This document shows, one piece after another, positions 18,673-28,545 of a stretch of 64,000 nt of DNA. The notes beneath the pieces were generated by a model, which did no database searches, was not told the origin of the DNA, and saw nothing but the letters and a program-made list of their open reading frames with translations. Numbering within the stretch: position 1 is the first letter of the stretch; every line of letters starts with the position of its first letter. The stretch is from the NCBI RefSeq assembly GCF_001425005.1, contig NZ_LMDB01000012.1, positions 839,407 through 903,406 on the forward strand, given 5' to 3'. This DNA is from Duganella sp. Root336D2. Lineage in GTDB: Bacteria > Pseudomonadota > Gammaproteobacteria > Burkholderiales > Burkholderiaceae_D. The translations under genes and the position numbers were made by a program.

Positions 18673-19262
18673 TGCGTAAGCAACGTGGTGTGACCCTGAT
18701 CGAGCTGATGGTCGCCATCAGCGTGCTCGGCGTGCTGTTGGCACTCGCAGTGCCGAGTTTTGCCCGCATGATCCAGGATGCGCAGAACCGCACTGCCGCG
18801 GAATCCCTGCTGAACGGCCTGCAACTGGCGCGCGCGGAAGCCCTGCGGCGCAATACGCCGGTTCGCTTCAAGCTGACCGACGCGGAGGGCAAAGTGGCTT
18901 GGACAGTTGGCTGTGCGAACGCGGCTATCTGTTCCACCTCGCTGCAAGAGCGCTCGCCCGATGAGGGCGGTAGTAATGCGCGGGTTGGCATCAGCAAGGC
19001 CGCACTGTCGAAACCGCTCACGGCCACCACGTTCGCCACCGTGCTGACAGCTGGCGCAGGCCTCGACCAGCCCGCATCTGTCACGTTCGACAGCTTTGGC
19101 CGGGCTCCTGCCGCCGCCGGTACCGAGATCGTCCGGATTGACGTCACCAATGCCCAGTCCAATAGCGCGCGCCGTTATGTGGTGACTATTGGGCAGGGCG
19201 GTCAAGTTCGCATGTGTGACCCCGACACCAGGCTGGGCGGCACGCCCCAAGGCTGTTCTTAA
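18672..19262 (+). CDS. fimT: FimT/GspH-type minor pseudopilin
   Basis: 196 residues. Leader MRKQRG then VTLIELMVAISVLGVLLALAVP, the prepilin cleavage and helix region, with a GspH/FimT-type C-terminal domain. In related pili FimT helps prime the pilus tip and can bind DNA during transformation. The start is coupled to the previous stop; pilV starts 11 bases on. Confidence 0.85.
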   Translation: MRKQRGVTLIELMVAISVLGVLLALAVPSFARMIQDAQNRTAAESLLNGLQLARAEALRRNTPVRFKLTDAEGKVAWTVGCANAAICSTSLQERSPDEGGSNARVGISKAALSKPLTATTFATVLTAGAGLDQPASVTFDSFGRAPAAAGTEIVRIDVTNAQSNSARRYVVTIGQGGQVRMCDPDTRLGGTPQGCS

Positions 19263-19273
19263 GGAGCAATCCC

Positions 19274-19651
19274 ATGATTCGCAAGTTAAAAAAACCTGGC
19301 CGCCAGGATGGCATCGTATTGCTCGAAGCGCTGGCGTCCATCCTGATCTTCTCGTTCGGCATTCTGGCCTTCCTGTGGATGCAGGCCTCGGCGACACGCC
19401 AGGTGACCGATTCCAAATATCGCCTGGAGGCCAGTTTCCTGGCCAACCAGATGTTGGGTGACATGTGGGCGCGTAGCGCCGGCACCGGTCTGGATAGCTA
19501 TGCAGTCACTAACCAGGCGGTGGCCACCCTGCCGAACGGCAAGCGTACGGTAGTGGTCGCAGGCCGCCAGGTGACAGTCACTATCAACTGGCAGCTTCCC
19601 GGCGAGAGCAGGGCCCATAGCTACCAGGCCGTGGCCCAGATCAACGGTTGA
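19274..19651 (+). CDS. pilV: Type IV pilus minor pilin PilV
   Basis: 125 residues. The N-terminus GIVLLEALASILIFSFGILAF is the PilV variant of the pilin helix (prepilin cleavage after Gly, Glu at +5). Ribosome site aaggagc lies upstream. It forms part of the PilVWXY1 tip/priming complex; the gene sits in the standard position before pilW. Confidence 0.88.
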   Translation: MIRKLKKPGRQDGIVLLEALASILIFSFGILAFLWMQASATRQVTDSKYRLEASFLANQMLGDMWARSAGTGLDSYAVTNQAVATLPNGKRTVVVAGRQVTVTINWQLPGESRAHSYQAVAQING

Positions 19652-19659
19652 GGACAATT

Positions 19660-20781
19660 ATGTACGACTCACAAAAAGGCTTCACGCTGATCGAGGTCAT
19701 GGTCGGCCTGGTCATCGGCTTGCTGGGCACAGTGATTGTGGCGCAGGCATTTACCAATAATGAAGCGCGCAAGCGTGCTACCACCGGAACTGCGGATGCC
19801 CAGGCCAACGGCGGTATCGCGCTGTACATGCTGGAGCGCGATGCCAAGGCGGCGGGGTGGGGCATGACTGCCACTAATACCACCTACCCTGGTTGTACCA
19901 CTATCCATGCCTATTGCAATGGAAGTGCCACGTGCGGCGGCACGAACGGCCCACTGGGCGGTATCAACTTTGCACCTGTGTTGATCACGGATGGTGGCAG
20001 CAATCCGGATACTTTGACGATTCAATACTTTGCCGATCCAAACGTGGCATCGGGTTTGCCTTCCGGTACAACCGTCCTGCGCAGGAGGATGCAGAGTCCA
20101 TCGGCCGAACTGGATGTTGCTTCCGCTTCGGCCTGCATGGACGGCGACCTCGCCCTGGTGGCGGCACCGACGGGTGGTAACTGTACCGTGATGAAAATCA
20201 CCGAGGTACAGGAACAAGCGGCCAAGCTACAGCACACTGCTGACGCGAATGGTGAATACAACCCGGCGCCGGAGTTCTACACCACTAATACCTGGCCGGT
20301 TTACGAAGCCAATTCCACCGTGTCCTGTTTCAAGCCGGCCAACGGCGGCCCGATCTTCCGCAAGGTCTATTCCGTCAACAGCGCATCGCGTGAACTGCAG
20401 CGTAGCGATAACTCGCAGAACCCGGCGGCGGTCAACGAGCTGGTGATGACGGATGTCGTCGACATGCAGGCCCAATATGGCGTTTCTGCGGCAATCAGTA
20501 CTGATGCAATCAGCGCTTGGGTCAATCCAGCGGACGCCGGCTGGACCAATCCGGGGCCGAACGACTGGCGGCGCATCAAGGCAATTCGCCTGGCGCTGGT
20601 CACGCGCTCGGGCCAATATGAGCGTCCGGCCACCGGTGCAAACTGCTCGGCAACCACCTCGCTCGCGACCAGCTGGGGTGCCATCAGCACTGCAAATTAT
20701 CCCAACGATTGGGGCTGCTATCGCTATCGGGTGTTTGAAACGGTCATCCCGCTGCGTAACGTGATCTGGGGGCACATATGA
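19660..20781 (+). CDS. pilW: Type IV pilus minor pilin PilW
   Basis: 373 residues from the ATG at 19660 (MYDSQKGFTLIEVMVGLVIG). Prepilin leader of six residues and hydrophobic helix, then a large soluble domain of the length usual for PilW. Overlaps pilX by 4 bases (ATGA). Confidence 0.9.
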   Translation: MYDSQKGFTLIEVMVGLVIGLLGTVIVAQAFTNNEARKRATTGTADAQANGGIALYMLERDAKAAGWGMTATNTTYPGCTTIHAYCNGSATCGGTNGPLGGINFAPVLITDGGSNPDTLTIQYFADPNVASGLPSGTTVLRRRMQSPSAELDVASASACMDGDLALVAAPTGGNCTVMKITEVQEQAAKLQHTADANGEYNPAPEFYTTNTWPVYEANSTVSCFKPANGGPIFRKVYSVNSASRELQRSDNSQNPAAVNELVMTDVVDMQAQYGVSAAISTDAISAWVNPADAGWTNPGPNDWRRIKAIRLALVTRSGQYERPATGANCSATTSLATSWGAISTANYPNDWGCYRYRVFETVIPLRNVIWGHI

Positions 20782-21401
20782 AATCGGTAGTGAAAGCAGG
20801 CTGGCGCCGCCGGCAACAAGGTGTCGCGCTGGTCATGGCGCTGATTGTGCTGGTGGCCATGACCCTGGCCGGGCTGGCCATGATGCGTTCGGTCGACACC
20901 TCATCCCTGATCGCGGGCAACCTGGCGTTCAAGCAAAGCGCTGCCATCAGCGCCGACGCCGGTGTGGAGGCCGCCATGGGCTGGGTTAAGGGACGTCCGA
21001 CCGAACTGGAGCAGGACGCCGGCGCATTCGGCTACTGGGCAAGCAGCCAGGCTGCGCTTGACCTGACAGGGAATGATACTGCTGATGCGACCGACGACCT
21101 GGACTGGAGCGATGCATCGAGCGTGGCCCAGCTGGCAGTCGATGCCGCAGGCAACCAGGTGTCTTACGTGATCCACCGCATGTGCGATGTGGCAGGCGAA
21201 TTCGATCCGGCCAAGTGCGCGACTGTGCCAGCGTCGGGCCAGGAGACGACCAACAGTATCGGCATTCTGCGTCCCATGCTGACTTACCAGCCTCTGCCGG
21301 GTACCACTGCCAACGGCACGCTTGCAATGTACCGCATTACTGTGCGGGTGGTCGGCCCACGTTCCAATGTCAGCTTCGTGCAGGCAGTTATTTCACAATA
21401 A
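20778..21401 (+). CDS. pilX: Type IV pilus minor pilin PilX
   Basis: 207 residues. N-terminus RRQQGVALVMALIVLVAMTLAGLAMMR, typical of PilX, with the SLIAGNLAFKQSA segment that follows the helix in this family. Its stop codon directly abuts the possible first ATG of pilY1. Confidence 0.9.
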   Translation: MKSVVKAGWRRRQQGVALVMALIVLVAMTLAGLAMMRSVDTSSLIAGNLAFKQSAAISADAGVEAAMGWVKGRPTELEQDAGAFGYWASSQAALDLTGNDTADATDDLDWSDASSVAQLAVDAAGNQVSYVIHRMCDVAGEFDPAKCATVPASGQETTNSIGILRPMLTYQPLPGTTANGTLAMYRITVRVVGPRSNVSFVQAVISQ

Positions 21402-24400
21402 ATGCGAGACCTATCAATGAGGCCACTCTTTAAACAATTGATGCTGGCGGCACTGTTGACCGGCAGCGTGTTGGGAGCCGCCTTGTCGCGCGCTGCCACC
21501 ACCGACCTGGCCGACAAGCCGCTGGCAAACTCCACCACTGCGGTGCTGCTGCCAAACATCATGCTCGACCTGGACAACTCCGGCAGCATGCTTTGGAGCT
21601 ATATGCCGGACTATGTTCGCATGAAGTCCGGCAATACCTGGGAGAAGTACTGCCGCGACACGGACGGCAGCATCAACGCTGTTTGCAATCAAGGCGACCC
21701 GCCCTATGCGGCCAGCGCTTTCAACAAGATCTACTATAACCCTGCCGTGCGTTATGAATGGCCGGTCAACCCGGACGGTTCGCGCGTGGGTGACGCCACT
21801 GGCTCGCACCGGACGGCCTATGGCTCGCCATGGTCCGGGATTCCGAGCGACGGTTTCGGCCAACAGCGGGTTGAATACACTTATGAGCAGACGTCAATGG
21901 ACGACCCGTGCGGACGCGCTTTTGGCTGCCCGAAGAAGCTGCCGAACGACACCGTTAACCTGGCCACGATCGGCAGCGTCACAGCCAATTTCCCTGACCG
22001 CGTCTGGTGCCGGTCATCCACCTCGTCGACCTGCGTCAGCGCAATTGACGGAGGCAACTATTCCTACCCGAACGACAGGTACGATTCGCCACGGCTCGCG
22101 ACTGGCGCACCGTACTATTACAACGTGACAGTGAGGTGGTGTGACAGCGCCGGCAGCAATTGCCAGGCGAACCGCGACAACACCCATGCCAGGGTCAACT
22201 ACAGCCAATGGGAGCGGGTTGATATTGTCCCGTCCCGTAACAGCTACCCGAAGGCTGCGACGCGTACCGATTGTACTGCCGCCACCAGCTGTAATTTTGA
22301 AGAAGAGATCAGCAATTTTGCGACCTGGTACGCGTGGTACCGGACCCGTTCGCAAATGGCGAAGTCATCGATCGGCCTGGCATTCAAGGATGTGCGCGGC
22401 ACGCCAAAGGATGTCACGGTAGACCGGACTGACGGCAACTATTTCCATGCCCGCATGGGCTTGATGACCATCGATAACTCCACCATCACGGTCCCGATCG
22501 AGGCTTTTGAAGGCACGCATAAGCAGTCGTTCTACACTGAGTTGTACAAACTCAACCCGGACACCAGCACGCCTTTGCGTGCCGCGTTGAACGAGGTCGG
22601 TCGTTTGTTTAAGTTTGGCAAGAACGCAGCCTTCCCGAATGGACCTGATCCGATCCAGGCGGCGTGCCAGCGCAACTTTGCGATCCTGGCAACGGACGGT
22701 TATTGGAACGGCAATGACCCTTTGCATATTAACGATGCGCGGGACACCGTGATGCAGGACCAGGACGGCGATATCACCAAGGCGCCGCGGCCATCGTATG
22801 CTCCGTACCAGGCTGGTTCGCGCGGCGTACCTGCCGACGTGGTTTCGCTGGCCGACGTTGCCTTCTACTATTACAACAATGACCTGCGTCCTGATATGGA
22901 GAACATCGTCCCGAGCGCGGGTGGTGCGGCGAATATTGGCGACGTGGCTAACCACCAGCACATGACCACGTTCACCCTGGGATTGGGCGTTGACGGCACG
23001 CTGCCTTTCCGTAAGGATTACAAGACGGCCAAGGCGGGTGAATACTACAATATCCTGCAGGGCACAAGGAATTGGCCAGCGCCGAGGGAAAACACCGCGG
23101 AAACCATCGACGACTTGTGGCACGCTGCCGTCAGCGGCCGAGGTACTTATTTCAGTGCCAAGGATCCGGCTGCGTTGCAGGATAGCCTGCACCAGGCTTT
23201 GGGGAGCATTGGCCAGTCCGATGGTAGCGGCGCCTCCGCCGCTACCAGTAACCTGCAGCCGACGCCGGGTGATGACAACATCTTTATCGCGAACTATCGC
23301 ACCCAGGCGTGGGATGGCGAATTGAGCGCCTATAGAATGGACACTACAACGGGCGATGTTATCGGTGATCCGCGCTGGCAGGCTGCGGTGAGGTTGCGCC
23401 TCAAGGTGGCAGCCGATGGCACTGACACCCGCACCATCTGGACTTCCGACGCCAACAATAACCTGGTGCCCTTCACGACCACTGATTTGCCGGATGCCCA
23501 GAAAGCCTACTTCAATGCGACTGTCCAGCAATCGCTGAGCCAATTCAATTCGTGGAGTACCGAGCAAAAGAACGCCGCGAATGCCGATACGCTGGTGCGC
23601 TTCCTGCGCGGGCATGACCCGATGGTGACGGTGGACCGGGAAAACAAGCGCCTGTACCGTGAGCGCGACAAGCTGCTGGGCGATTTCGTTCACTCCCAGC
23701 CGGTACACGTCGGGGCTCCCCCGTTCAAGTTCCAGGATGGCGGCTACGACGCATTTGTCACCGCCAAGGCTGCTCGTTCCCGTACGGTTTATGCCGCTGC
23801 CAATGACGGCATGCTGCATGCCTTTGATGCGCAAACCGGCGACGAGCGCTGGGCCTACATTCCGCCAATGGTGCTGCCGGACCTTTGGCAATTGGCACAC
23901 AACGATTATGCCGATCGCCACCGTTTCTTCCTGGACGGCGCGCTTACTGTCTCCGACGTTAAGATTGGAAATGACTGGAAAACTATCCTGATCGGTGCCA
24001 TGGGCAAGGGCGGTCGTGGTTATTACGCGCTGGATATCACCGATCCTGCGAACCCACGGGCATTGTGGACGTACACGGCTGCAGACAATCCAAATCTCGG
24101 CTATAGCTTTGGTCCGGCCCATGTCACCAAGGTCAATAACAAATGGATGGCGGTGCTGACTTCCGGCTACAACAATGTTGCCGAAGGTGGCAGGTACGAC
24201 GGCGACGGCAAGGGCCACGTGTTCTTGCTGGACCTGGGTGACGCAAGTATGAAAGCACACGTCATTGATATTGCCACTACAGCCGGTACCAAGGAAAATC
24301 CAAGCGGGCTGGCCCGCCTGAATATTGCTGCGCCCGATTTCAACATCAGCAACACGGGAGTTGCAGCATGGGGCGGCGACCTGCTGGGTAATATGTGGCG

Positions 24401-25079
24401 CTTCAACCTGACGGCCGGCACCGCTACGAAAATTCTGGCGCTGGACAGCAGCCGGCCAATCATGGCCGCACCGGACCTGACGGGCACACCGGACAGCGTG
24501 ACGGTGTACTTCGGAACCGGCCGCTTCCTGGGTACGAGCGACCTGGTTGTGCCTTCTGCTTCGGTGACTTCGCAAATCGTCGGCGCGTTCAAGGATGACC
24601 TGCAAAGTACAACGACGCTGTCGCTGGATGCGTTCTCAAGGCGCACCATGAGCAGCTCCGACACCAGCCGCGACATCTCAGACGCGGGTGGAACGAGCAC
24701 CGTTGGCTGGTACTTTGAACTGCCTGGCGCGGGCGAGCGCGTTGCCGTCGATCCGCAAGTGTTCGAAGATACATTTGTCGTACCGACTGTGGTGCCTTCG
24801 GCTTCGGCCTGCCAGCCGGGTGGCTTCAGCTGGATGTACCAGTTCACGACGAGCGGCGGCAAACCTGCTGGAAATACCTCGCTGGGCACCAGGCTGACCT
24901 CGCCGATCGTTGGTATGACAGTGAGCCTGCTGCCAAGCGGCAAGCCAGTGGTCGTTGCCGTTACTGCCGATGGCAAGCGTCCAAAAACCATCGGCTTGAA
25001 AAAGCCGACCCAAGGTGGCGGCGGAAACGGCGGCGGGGTCACGACTACGCGCCTGCAGTGGCGTGAGTTGGGCAGGTAA
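21402..25079 (+). CDS. pilY1: Type IV pilus tip adhesin/biogenesis factor PilY1
   Basis: Up to 1225 residues. Two starts are possible: 21402 (directly after the pilX stop) or 21417 (MRPLFKQLML, giving a cleaner signal peptide ending SRAA). The N-terminal half holds a von Willebrand A domain with an intact MIDAS motif (DLDNSGSM, near residue 55). The C-terminal half is the PilY1 beta-propeller with repeated VYAAANDGMLHAFD and GRGYYALDITDP strands, and an acidic loop YDGDGKGH near residue 930 that may be the calcium site. It caps the minor pilin complex and mediates adhesion and mechanosensing. Confidence 0.93.
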   Translation: MRDLSMRPLFKQLMLAALLTGSVLGAALSRAATTDLADKPLANSTTAVLLPNIMLDLDNSGSMLWSYMPDYVRMKSGNTWEKYCRDTDGSINAVCNQGDPPYAASAFNKIYYNPAVRYEWPVNPDGSRVGDATGSHRTAYGSPWSGIPSDGFGQQRVEYTYEQTSMDDPCGRAFGCPKKLPNDTVNLATIGSVTANFPDRVWCRSSTSSTCVSAIDGGNYSYPNDRYDSPRLATGAPYYYNVTVRWCDSAGSNCQANRDNTHARVNYSQWERVDIVPSRNSYPKAATRTDCTAATSCNFEEEISNFATWYAWYRTRSQMAKSSIGLAFKDVRGTPKDVTVDRTDGNYFHARMGLMTIDNSTITVPIEAFEGTHKQSFYTELYKLNPDTSTPLRAALNEVGRLFKFGKNAAFPNGPDPIQAACQRNFAILATDGYWNGNDPLHINDARDTVMQDQDGDITKAPRPSYAPYQAGSRGVPADVVSLADVAFYYYNNDLRPDMENIVPSAGGAANIGDVANHQHMTTFTLGLGVDGTLPFRKDYKTAKAGEYYNILQGTRNWPAPRENTAETIDDLWHAAVSGRGTYFSAKDPAALQDSLHQALGSIGQSDGSGASAATSNLQPTPGDDNIFIANYRTQAWDGELSAYRMDTTTGDVIGDPRWQAAVRLRLKVAADGTDTRTIWTSDANNNLVPFTTTDLPDAQKAYFNATVQQSLSQFNSWSTEQKNAANADTLVRFLRGHDPMVTVDRENKRLYRERDKLLGDFVHSQPVHVGAPPFKFQDGGYDAFVTAKAARSRTVYAAANDGMLHAFDAQTGDERWAYIPPMVLPDLWQLAHNDYADRHRFFLDGALTVSDVKIGNDWKTILIGAMGKGGRGYYALDITDPANPRALWTYTAADNPNLGYSFGPAHVTKVNNKWMAVLTSGYNNVAEGGRYDGDGKGHVFLLDLGDASMKAHVIDIATTAGTKENPSGLARLNIAAPDFNISNTGVAAWGGDLLGNMWRFNLTAGTATKILALDSSRPIMAAPDLTGTPDSVTVYFGTGRFLGTSDLVVPSASVTSQIVGAFKDDLQSTTTLSLDAFSRRTMSSSDTSRDISDAGGTSTVGWYFELPGAGERVAVDPQVFEDTFVVPTVVPSASACQPGGFSWMYQFTTSGGKPAGNTSLGTRLTSPIVGMTVSLLPSGKPVVVAVTADGKRPKTIGLKKPTQGGGGNGGGVTTTRLQWRELGR

Positions 25080-25080
25080 G

Positions 25081-25662
25081 ATGCGGCGTGCACCGTGGGG
25101 CAAGGCCGGCGCCTTGGCCCTGACGGTGCTGGTGCACCTGGCCCTGCTGCTTGGTGTTCGCCAGCATGGCAGCGCCCCAAAGGCGTTGCCACAGCCTGCA
25201 CCCGTTGTCCTGACGGTTGCGTTGCTGCCTGAGCCGGCAGCAGCGCCTGCCGAACCCGCAACACTTCCCGAACCAGTCCTGCCGCCCCCTGCGGCGCTTT
25301 CTCCCGCGCCCCATTCCACTCCCGAGCCGCCGGCCGTGCCGGAGCAATCGGAGACACCTCCCCAGTTTTTCCAGTTACATGAGTTGACCACTCCGCCAGC
25401 GGTGGCCGATGGACTGACGCGTGGCGAATTGCTCGAACTGCCGGGCACCAAAGGTGGTTATATCACCGTGCGTTTCTGGATCAATGCGCTGGGCGAAGTC
25501 GTGCGCGCAAAAATTGTCGGTGTCGATGGCAACGAGGACGATGAGGAAAAGCTGCTGGCGGCACTGCGGCAAGTGCGCTTCTTGCCGGCCCGCATCGGCC
25601 ACGCCGCCGTGCCCAGTGAATTGGAGATGGAGTTGCGCGTGGTCCGCGCAGCCGGGCTGTAA
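25081..25662 (+). CDS. TonB-like energy-transducer protein
   Basis: 193 residues from the ATG one base after the pilY1 stop. Layout: short cytoplasmic N-terminus, one membrane helix (residues ~10-26), a proline-rich linker with Pro-Glu/Pro-Ala repeats (~35-100), and a C-terminal TonB-like domain (GYITVRFWINALGEVVRAKI ...). TonB proteins carry proton-motive energy to outer-membrane receptors. No exbB or exbD is next to it, and its position at the end of a pilus operon is unusual. Last gene of the plus-strand run. Confidence 0.75.
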   Translation: MRRAPWGKAGALALTVLVHLALLLGVRQHGSAPKALPQPAPVVLTVALLPEPAAAPAEPATLPEPVLPPPAALSPAPHSTPEPPAVPEQSETPPQFFQLHELTTPPAVADGLTRGELLELPGTKGGYITVRFWINALGEVVRAKIVGVDGNEDDEEKLLAALRQVRFLPARIGHAAVPSELEMELRVVRAAGL

Positions 25663-25676
25663 AGTCCGATACCGTT

Positions 25677-26261
25677 TTATGCGAGCCGGCGCGCAATCCG
25701 GTTCAGGCCGACGGGCGTAACGCCCAGGTAGGCAGCCAATTCCTTTTGCGGCACGCGCTGCACCAGCCCGGGGCGGCTGTCGAGCAAGTGCTGGTACATC
25801 TGTTCCGGCGTGTACATCAGCAGGTCGCGTTCGCGCACCATCTTCAATCCGGACAAGGCCTGGAAGCCGAAGCGGATGGCCTTTTGCCATGCCAGGTGGC
25901 GCTCCCCGAGGTCATCGACCAGGCGCCAATCAAGCGCCTCCACCACGCTCGCTTCCAGCGCCGCGGTGCCAAAGCTGGTGCGGCCTCCGGGCTGGAAGCC
26001 GAGCGGGCAGGCAAACAGTTCATCCTCCGCCGTGAAGCTCTTGATCCATTCCTTGCCGTCAGGCGTTGTGTAGAACTGTTTGAGCAAGCCTGAGCGCACG
26101 CCAAACAGCCTGGGGCAATGGTCGCCCTGGTGGAAGGCAAATTCGCGCTCGCGCAATTGCACCAGCCGCACGGACGCGGCCAGCGTTTCCACTTCAGGCA
26201 GTTGCAGGCCCGTAGCCTGTTCCAGGCGGTGCAGCGCGCGCACCAGCATCAGAGGTTCCAT
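25677..26261 (-). CDS. Crp/Fnr-family transcriptional regulator
   Basis: 194 residues from the ATG at 26261 (MEPLMLVRALHRLE); upstream in-frame residues look non-coding. N-terminal cyclic-nucleotide-like beta roll (~20-120) and a C-terminal helix-turn-helix with PQKELAAYLGVTPVGLNRIARR. There is no Fnr-type cysteine cluster, so it is not an obvious Fe-S sensor. It follows the SnoaL-like gene by 8 bases and is probably cotranscribed with it. Confidence 0.85.
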   Translation of the reverse strand: MEPLMLVRALHRLEQATGLQLPEVETLAASVRLVQLREREFAFHQGDHCPRLFGVRSGLLKQFYTTPDGKEWIKSFTAEDELFACPLGFQPGGRTSFGTAALEASVVEALDWRLVDDLGERHLAWQKAIRFGFQALSGLKMVRERDLLMYTPEQMYQHLLDSRPGLVQRVPQKELAAYLGVTPVGLNRIARRLA

Positions 26262-26269
26262 GCAGTCGA

Positions 26270-26686
26270 TTATAGGACGACACCGAGCTGGCGCATCAGC
26301 TTCAAGTCCTCGGTGATGCGCCAGTGCTGGCAAATGCGGCCGTCGCGGATCCATTCGATCTGCATCTGCCGCACGTCGATGGCCTTGCCGGTTGGTTCGA
26401 TGCCGAAAAAGCTGCCGCTCTGGGTGCCGGTCATATGAACGTAAACAGCGACGCGGTCAGGCGCCAGCACCAGGTCTTCGATGCTGTAGTGCAGGTCCGG
26501 AATCCCTTGGCGCATCATGAGCACGATGGGTTTCAGGCCGTCGGGGCCGGGCTGCGGATCGGGCAGGCCGGGGCTGTGGTTACGGTAATCGCTGGTCAGC
26601 AGCTCGTCGAGCACATCGACTTTGCCCTGGTTCCAGACTTCTTCGAAATAGCGTTCGATCAGGCGTGCGTTGGCTTGCAGTGTCAT
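26270..26686 (-). CDS. SnoaL-like ester cyclase/NTF2-fold protein
   Basis: 138 residues. The SnoaL/ester-cyclase pattern is clear: RLIERYFEEVWNQGKVDVLDELL, SDYRNHSPG, GIPDLHYSIEDLV and FFGIEPTGKAI. Strong ribosome site (ggagga). The fold covers isomerases, cyclases and binding proteins, so activity is open. First gene of a small minus operon with the Crp/Fnr regulator. Confidence 0.85.
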   Translation of the reverse strand: MTLQANARLIERYFEEVWNQGKVDVLDELLTSDYRNHSPGLPDPQPGPDGLKPIVLMMRQGIPDLHYSIEDLVLAPDRVAVYVHMTGTQSGSFFGIEPTGKAIDVRQMQIEWIRDGRICQHWRITEDLKLMRQLGVVL

Positions 26687-26736
26687 GTCTTCCTCCTTGA
26701 AAGAAGACAGCTTAGCGAGGCGAGCGGGCTGCGTAA

Positions 26737-28545
26737 TTAACCCGGGTTAAGGCAGGCATCAAATTCGCACGGAGCGCTTTGTTTTACCGGCAGCACCACG
26801 CGGAAAGTCGTGCCGCAACCCGGCGCGGTTTGCACATCGATGTGGCCGCCGTGGTTGCGGACAATATTATGCGACACCGAAAGTCCCAGCCCCGTACCTT
26901 TGCCGACTGCTTTGGTGGTGTAGAAAGGGTCGAAGATACGCGGCAGTACGTCGGGCGCGATGCCGCAGCCATCGTCTGCTATTTCCACCCATGCTTCCTC
27001 TTCATCATGGCCAGAGCGAATGGTGATGACACCGCGCCCGGAGCCGATGGCGTGACCGGCATTGACCAGCAGGTTAAGGAAAACCTGGTTCAACTCCGAC
27101 TGGCGGCATTCGACCTGCGGCAGCCTGCCGTATTCCTTGCGTACCTCGGCCACCTTGCGCAAGTCGCTGGCGATGATGTGCAGGGTGGAGTCGATACCTT
27201 GATGCAGGTCGGCCCACTGCCAATCGTTGCGTGGACCGGCGCGCGAAAAGTCCTTCAACGATTGCACGATTTTGCTGACTCGGCTCATGCCGTCGTGCGA
27301 TTGCTCCATCAGGAGCGGGATATCCTGGCGAAGGAAGTCGAGTTGCAGCTCGGCGCGCCGGGCCACCAAACTTCGCGTAGATTGCGGTGCGAAACCTGCG
27401 CGTTCGGCGGCTTCATAGCTGTCCAGCATGTCGAATAGCTTGCGCAAATATTCATCCAGCATGCCGAAGTTGGATGAGAGGAAGCCTAAAGGGTTGTTGA
27501 TCTCATGCGCGACGCCAGCGGCAAGCTGGCCGAGCGAGGCCAATTTTTCGGAATGAACCAGGCGGCCTTCCAACGCACAGCGTTCGGCTATTTCCGCCTG
27601 CAGGCGGACGTTCGCACTTTCCAGTTCCGCCGTGCGCGCTGCGACGCGTATTTCGAGCTGGTCATTGGCGTGCTGTAGTTGGCGGTTGAAACGGCCAATG
27701 ATCGTGTGGCTGTGTATCAGGCGCCAGGCGGCGTAAAGTAGCAGGCCTGTCAGCGCGGCTGCAAATAGCAGCAAAAGCTGGCGATGCAGTTGCGCCTGGC
27801 GCGCGGCTATTTGCTGGTGGGTGTTCAGGAGCGATTCGATGCGCTCCAGGTGCGGGGCGGTAGAGACGGCGTCGAAGCGCTGCATCATGAGTCCGACCTG
27901 GTAGGCTTCGCGCAGCACGGCGCGGGCATGAGCCGTGAAGATATCAAGGCGCTGTGCTGCCACTGGTTCCATACGAGGGCGCATTGCCTGAAGTACTTCG
28001 AGGGCGTGCGCTACGTCCGGCAATTCGTCTTCGCTGTTGCCTTCACCGTAGACCAGGGTGGGGATCAATATCTGTTGCACGGCCGCTTCGGCGGTTGCCG
28101 GCAGCAGGGGCGCGAGGTCGCAGGCTGCCTGGGGCAGGAAGCTCAACGAGCTGCGCAGCACTGCATGGTGGGTCTTGAATGCCTCGATGAGGCGTAGTTT
28201 GCTGTTCAGGGCCAAGCGATAGCCAGCAATGGCTTGGAGCAGGCCGGGCACCTCCGACGCTGAGTGGACACTGGTTAGCGTGTCGAGCTGGCGCGGCAGG
28301 GCTGTCGCCTGCGCCGCAGTGGGGGACAGGCTGTCGTAGTTGCGCAGCATCCCGATACGCAACTTCATCATGGCTTCGTCCCAATTTTCGTCGACTTCCC
28401 GCAGTTGGCGCAGGGTCGCGACATCAGAGAAATGGTCGGCTGGATGGTAGTCGCTGCTGCGGAGGTAAAAGAACAGCAGGGCAGAAGTGAGTGCCAACGC
28501 CACCAGCAACAACGGCAACGGCAGCGCCCGCGAATAGCGGCTCAT
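26737..28545 (-). CDS. Sensor histidine kinase with periplasmic DAHL-type domain
   Basis: 602 residues from the ATG at 28545. TM1 (~9-27), an all-helical periplasmic region (~30-250) with LRQLREVDENWDEAMMKL and LRNYDSL, matching the DAHL ligand-binding type, TM2 (~255-276), a coiled coil, HisKA with phospho-acceptor His (GVAHEINNPLG), and a complete HATPase (N box NLLVNAGHAI, G1 ADDGCGI, F box, G2 GTGLGLS). Its start overlaps the stop of the di-heme peroxidase gene by 4 bases, so the two are translationally coupled. No response regulator follows; the likely partners are the upstream ones. Confidence 0.88.
   Translation of the reverse strand: MSRYSRALPLPLLLVALALTSALLFFYLRSSDYHPADHFSDVATLRQLREVDENWDEAMMKLRIGMLRNYDSLSPTAAQATALPRQLDTLTSVHSASEVPGLLQAIAGYRLALNSKLRLIEAFKTHHAVLRSSLSFLPQAACDLAPLLPATAEAAVQQILIPTLVYGEGNSEDELPDVAHALEVLQAMRPRMEPVAAQRLDIFTAHARAVLREAYQVGLMMQRFDAVSTAPHLERIESLLNTHQQIAARQAQLHRQLLLLFAAALTGLLLYAAWRLIHSHTIIGRFNRQLQHANDQLEIRVAARTAELESANVRLQAEIAERCALEGRLVHSEKLASLGQLAAGVAHEINNPLGFLSSNFGMLDEYLRKLFDMLDSYEAAERAGFAPQSTRSLVARRAELQLDFLRQDIPLLMEQSHDGMSRVSKIVQSLKDFSRAGPRNDWQWADLHQGIDSTLHIIASDLRKVAEVRKEYGRLPQVECRQSELNQVFLNLLVNAGHAIGSGRGVITIRSGHDEEEAWVEIADDGCGIAPDVLPRIFDPFYTTKAVGKGTGLGLSVSHNIVRNHGGHIDVQTAPGCGTTFRVVLPVKQSAPCEFDACLNPG

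Noticed and set aside
22365..24605. Open frame of 746 codons on the minus strand
   Set aside because: Antisense to pilY1, no motif or ribosome site, composition of a shadow frame.
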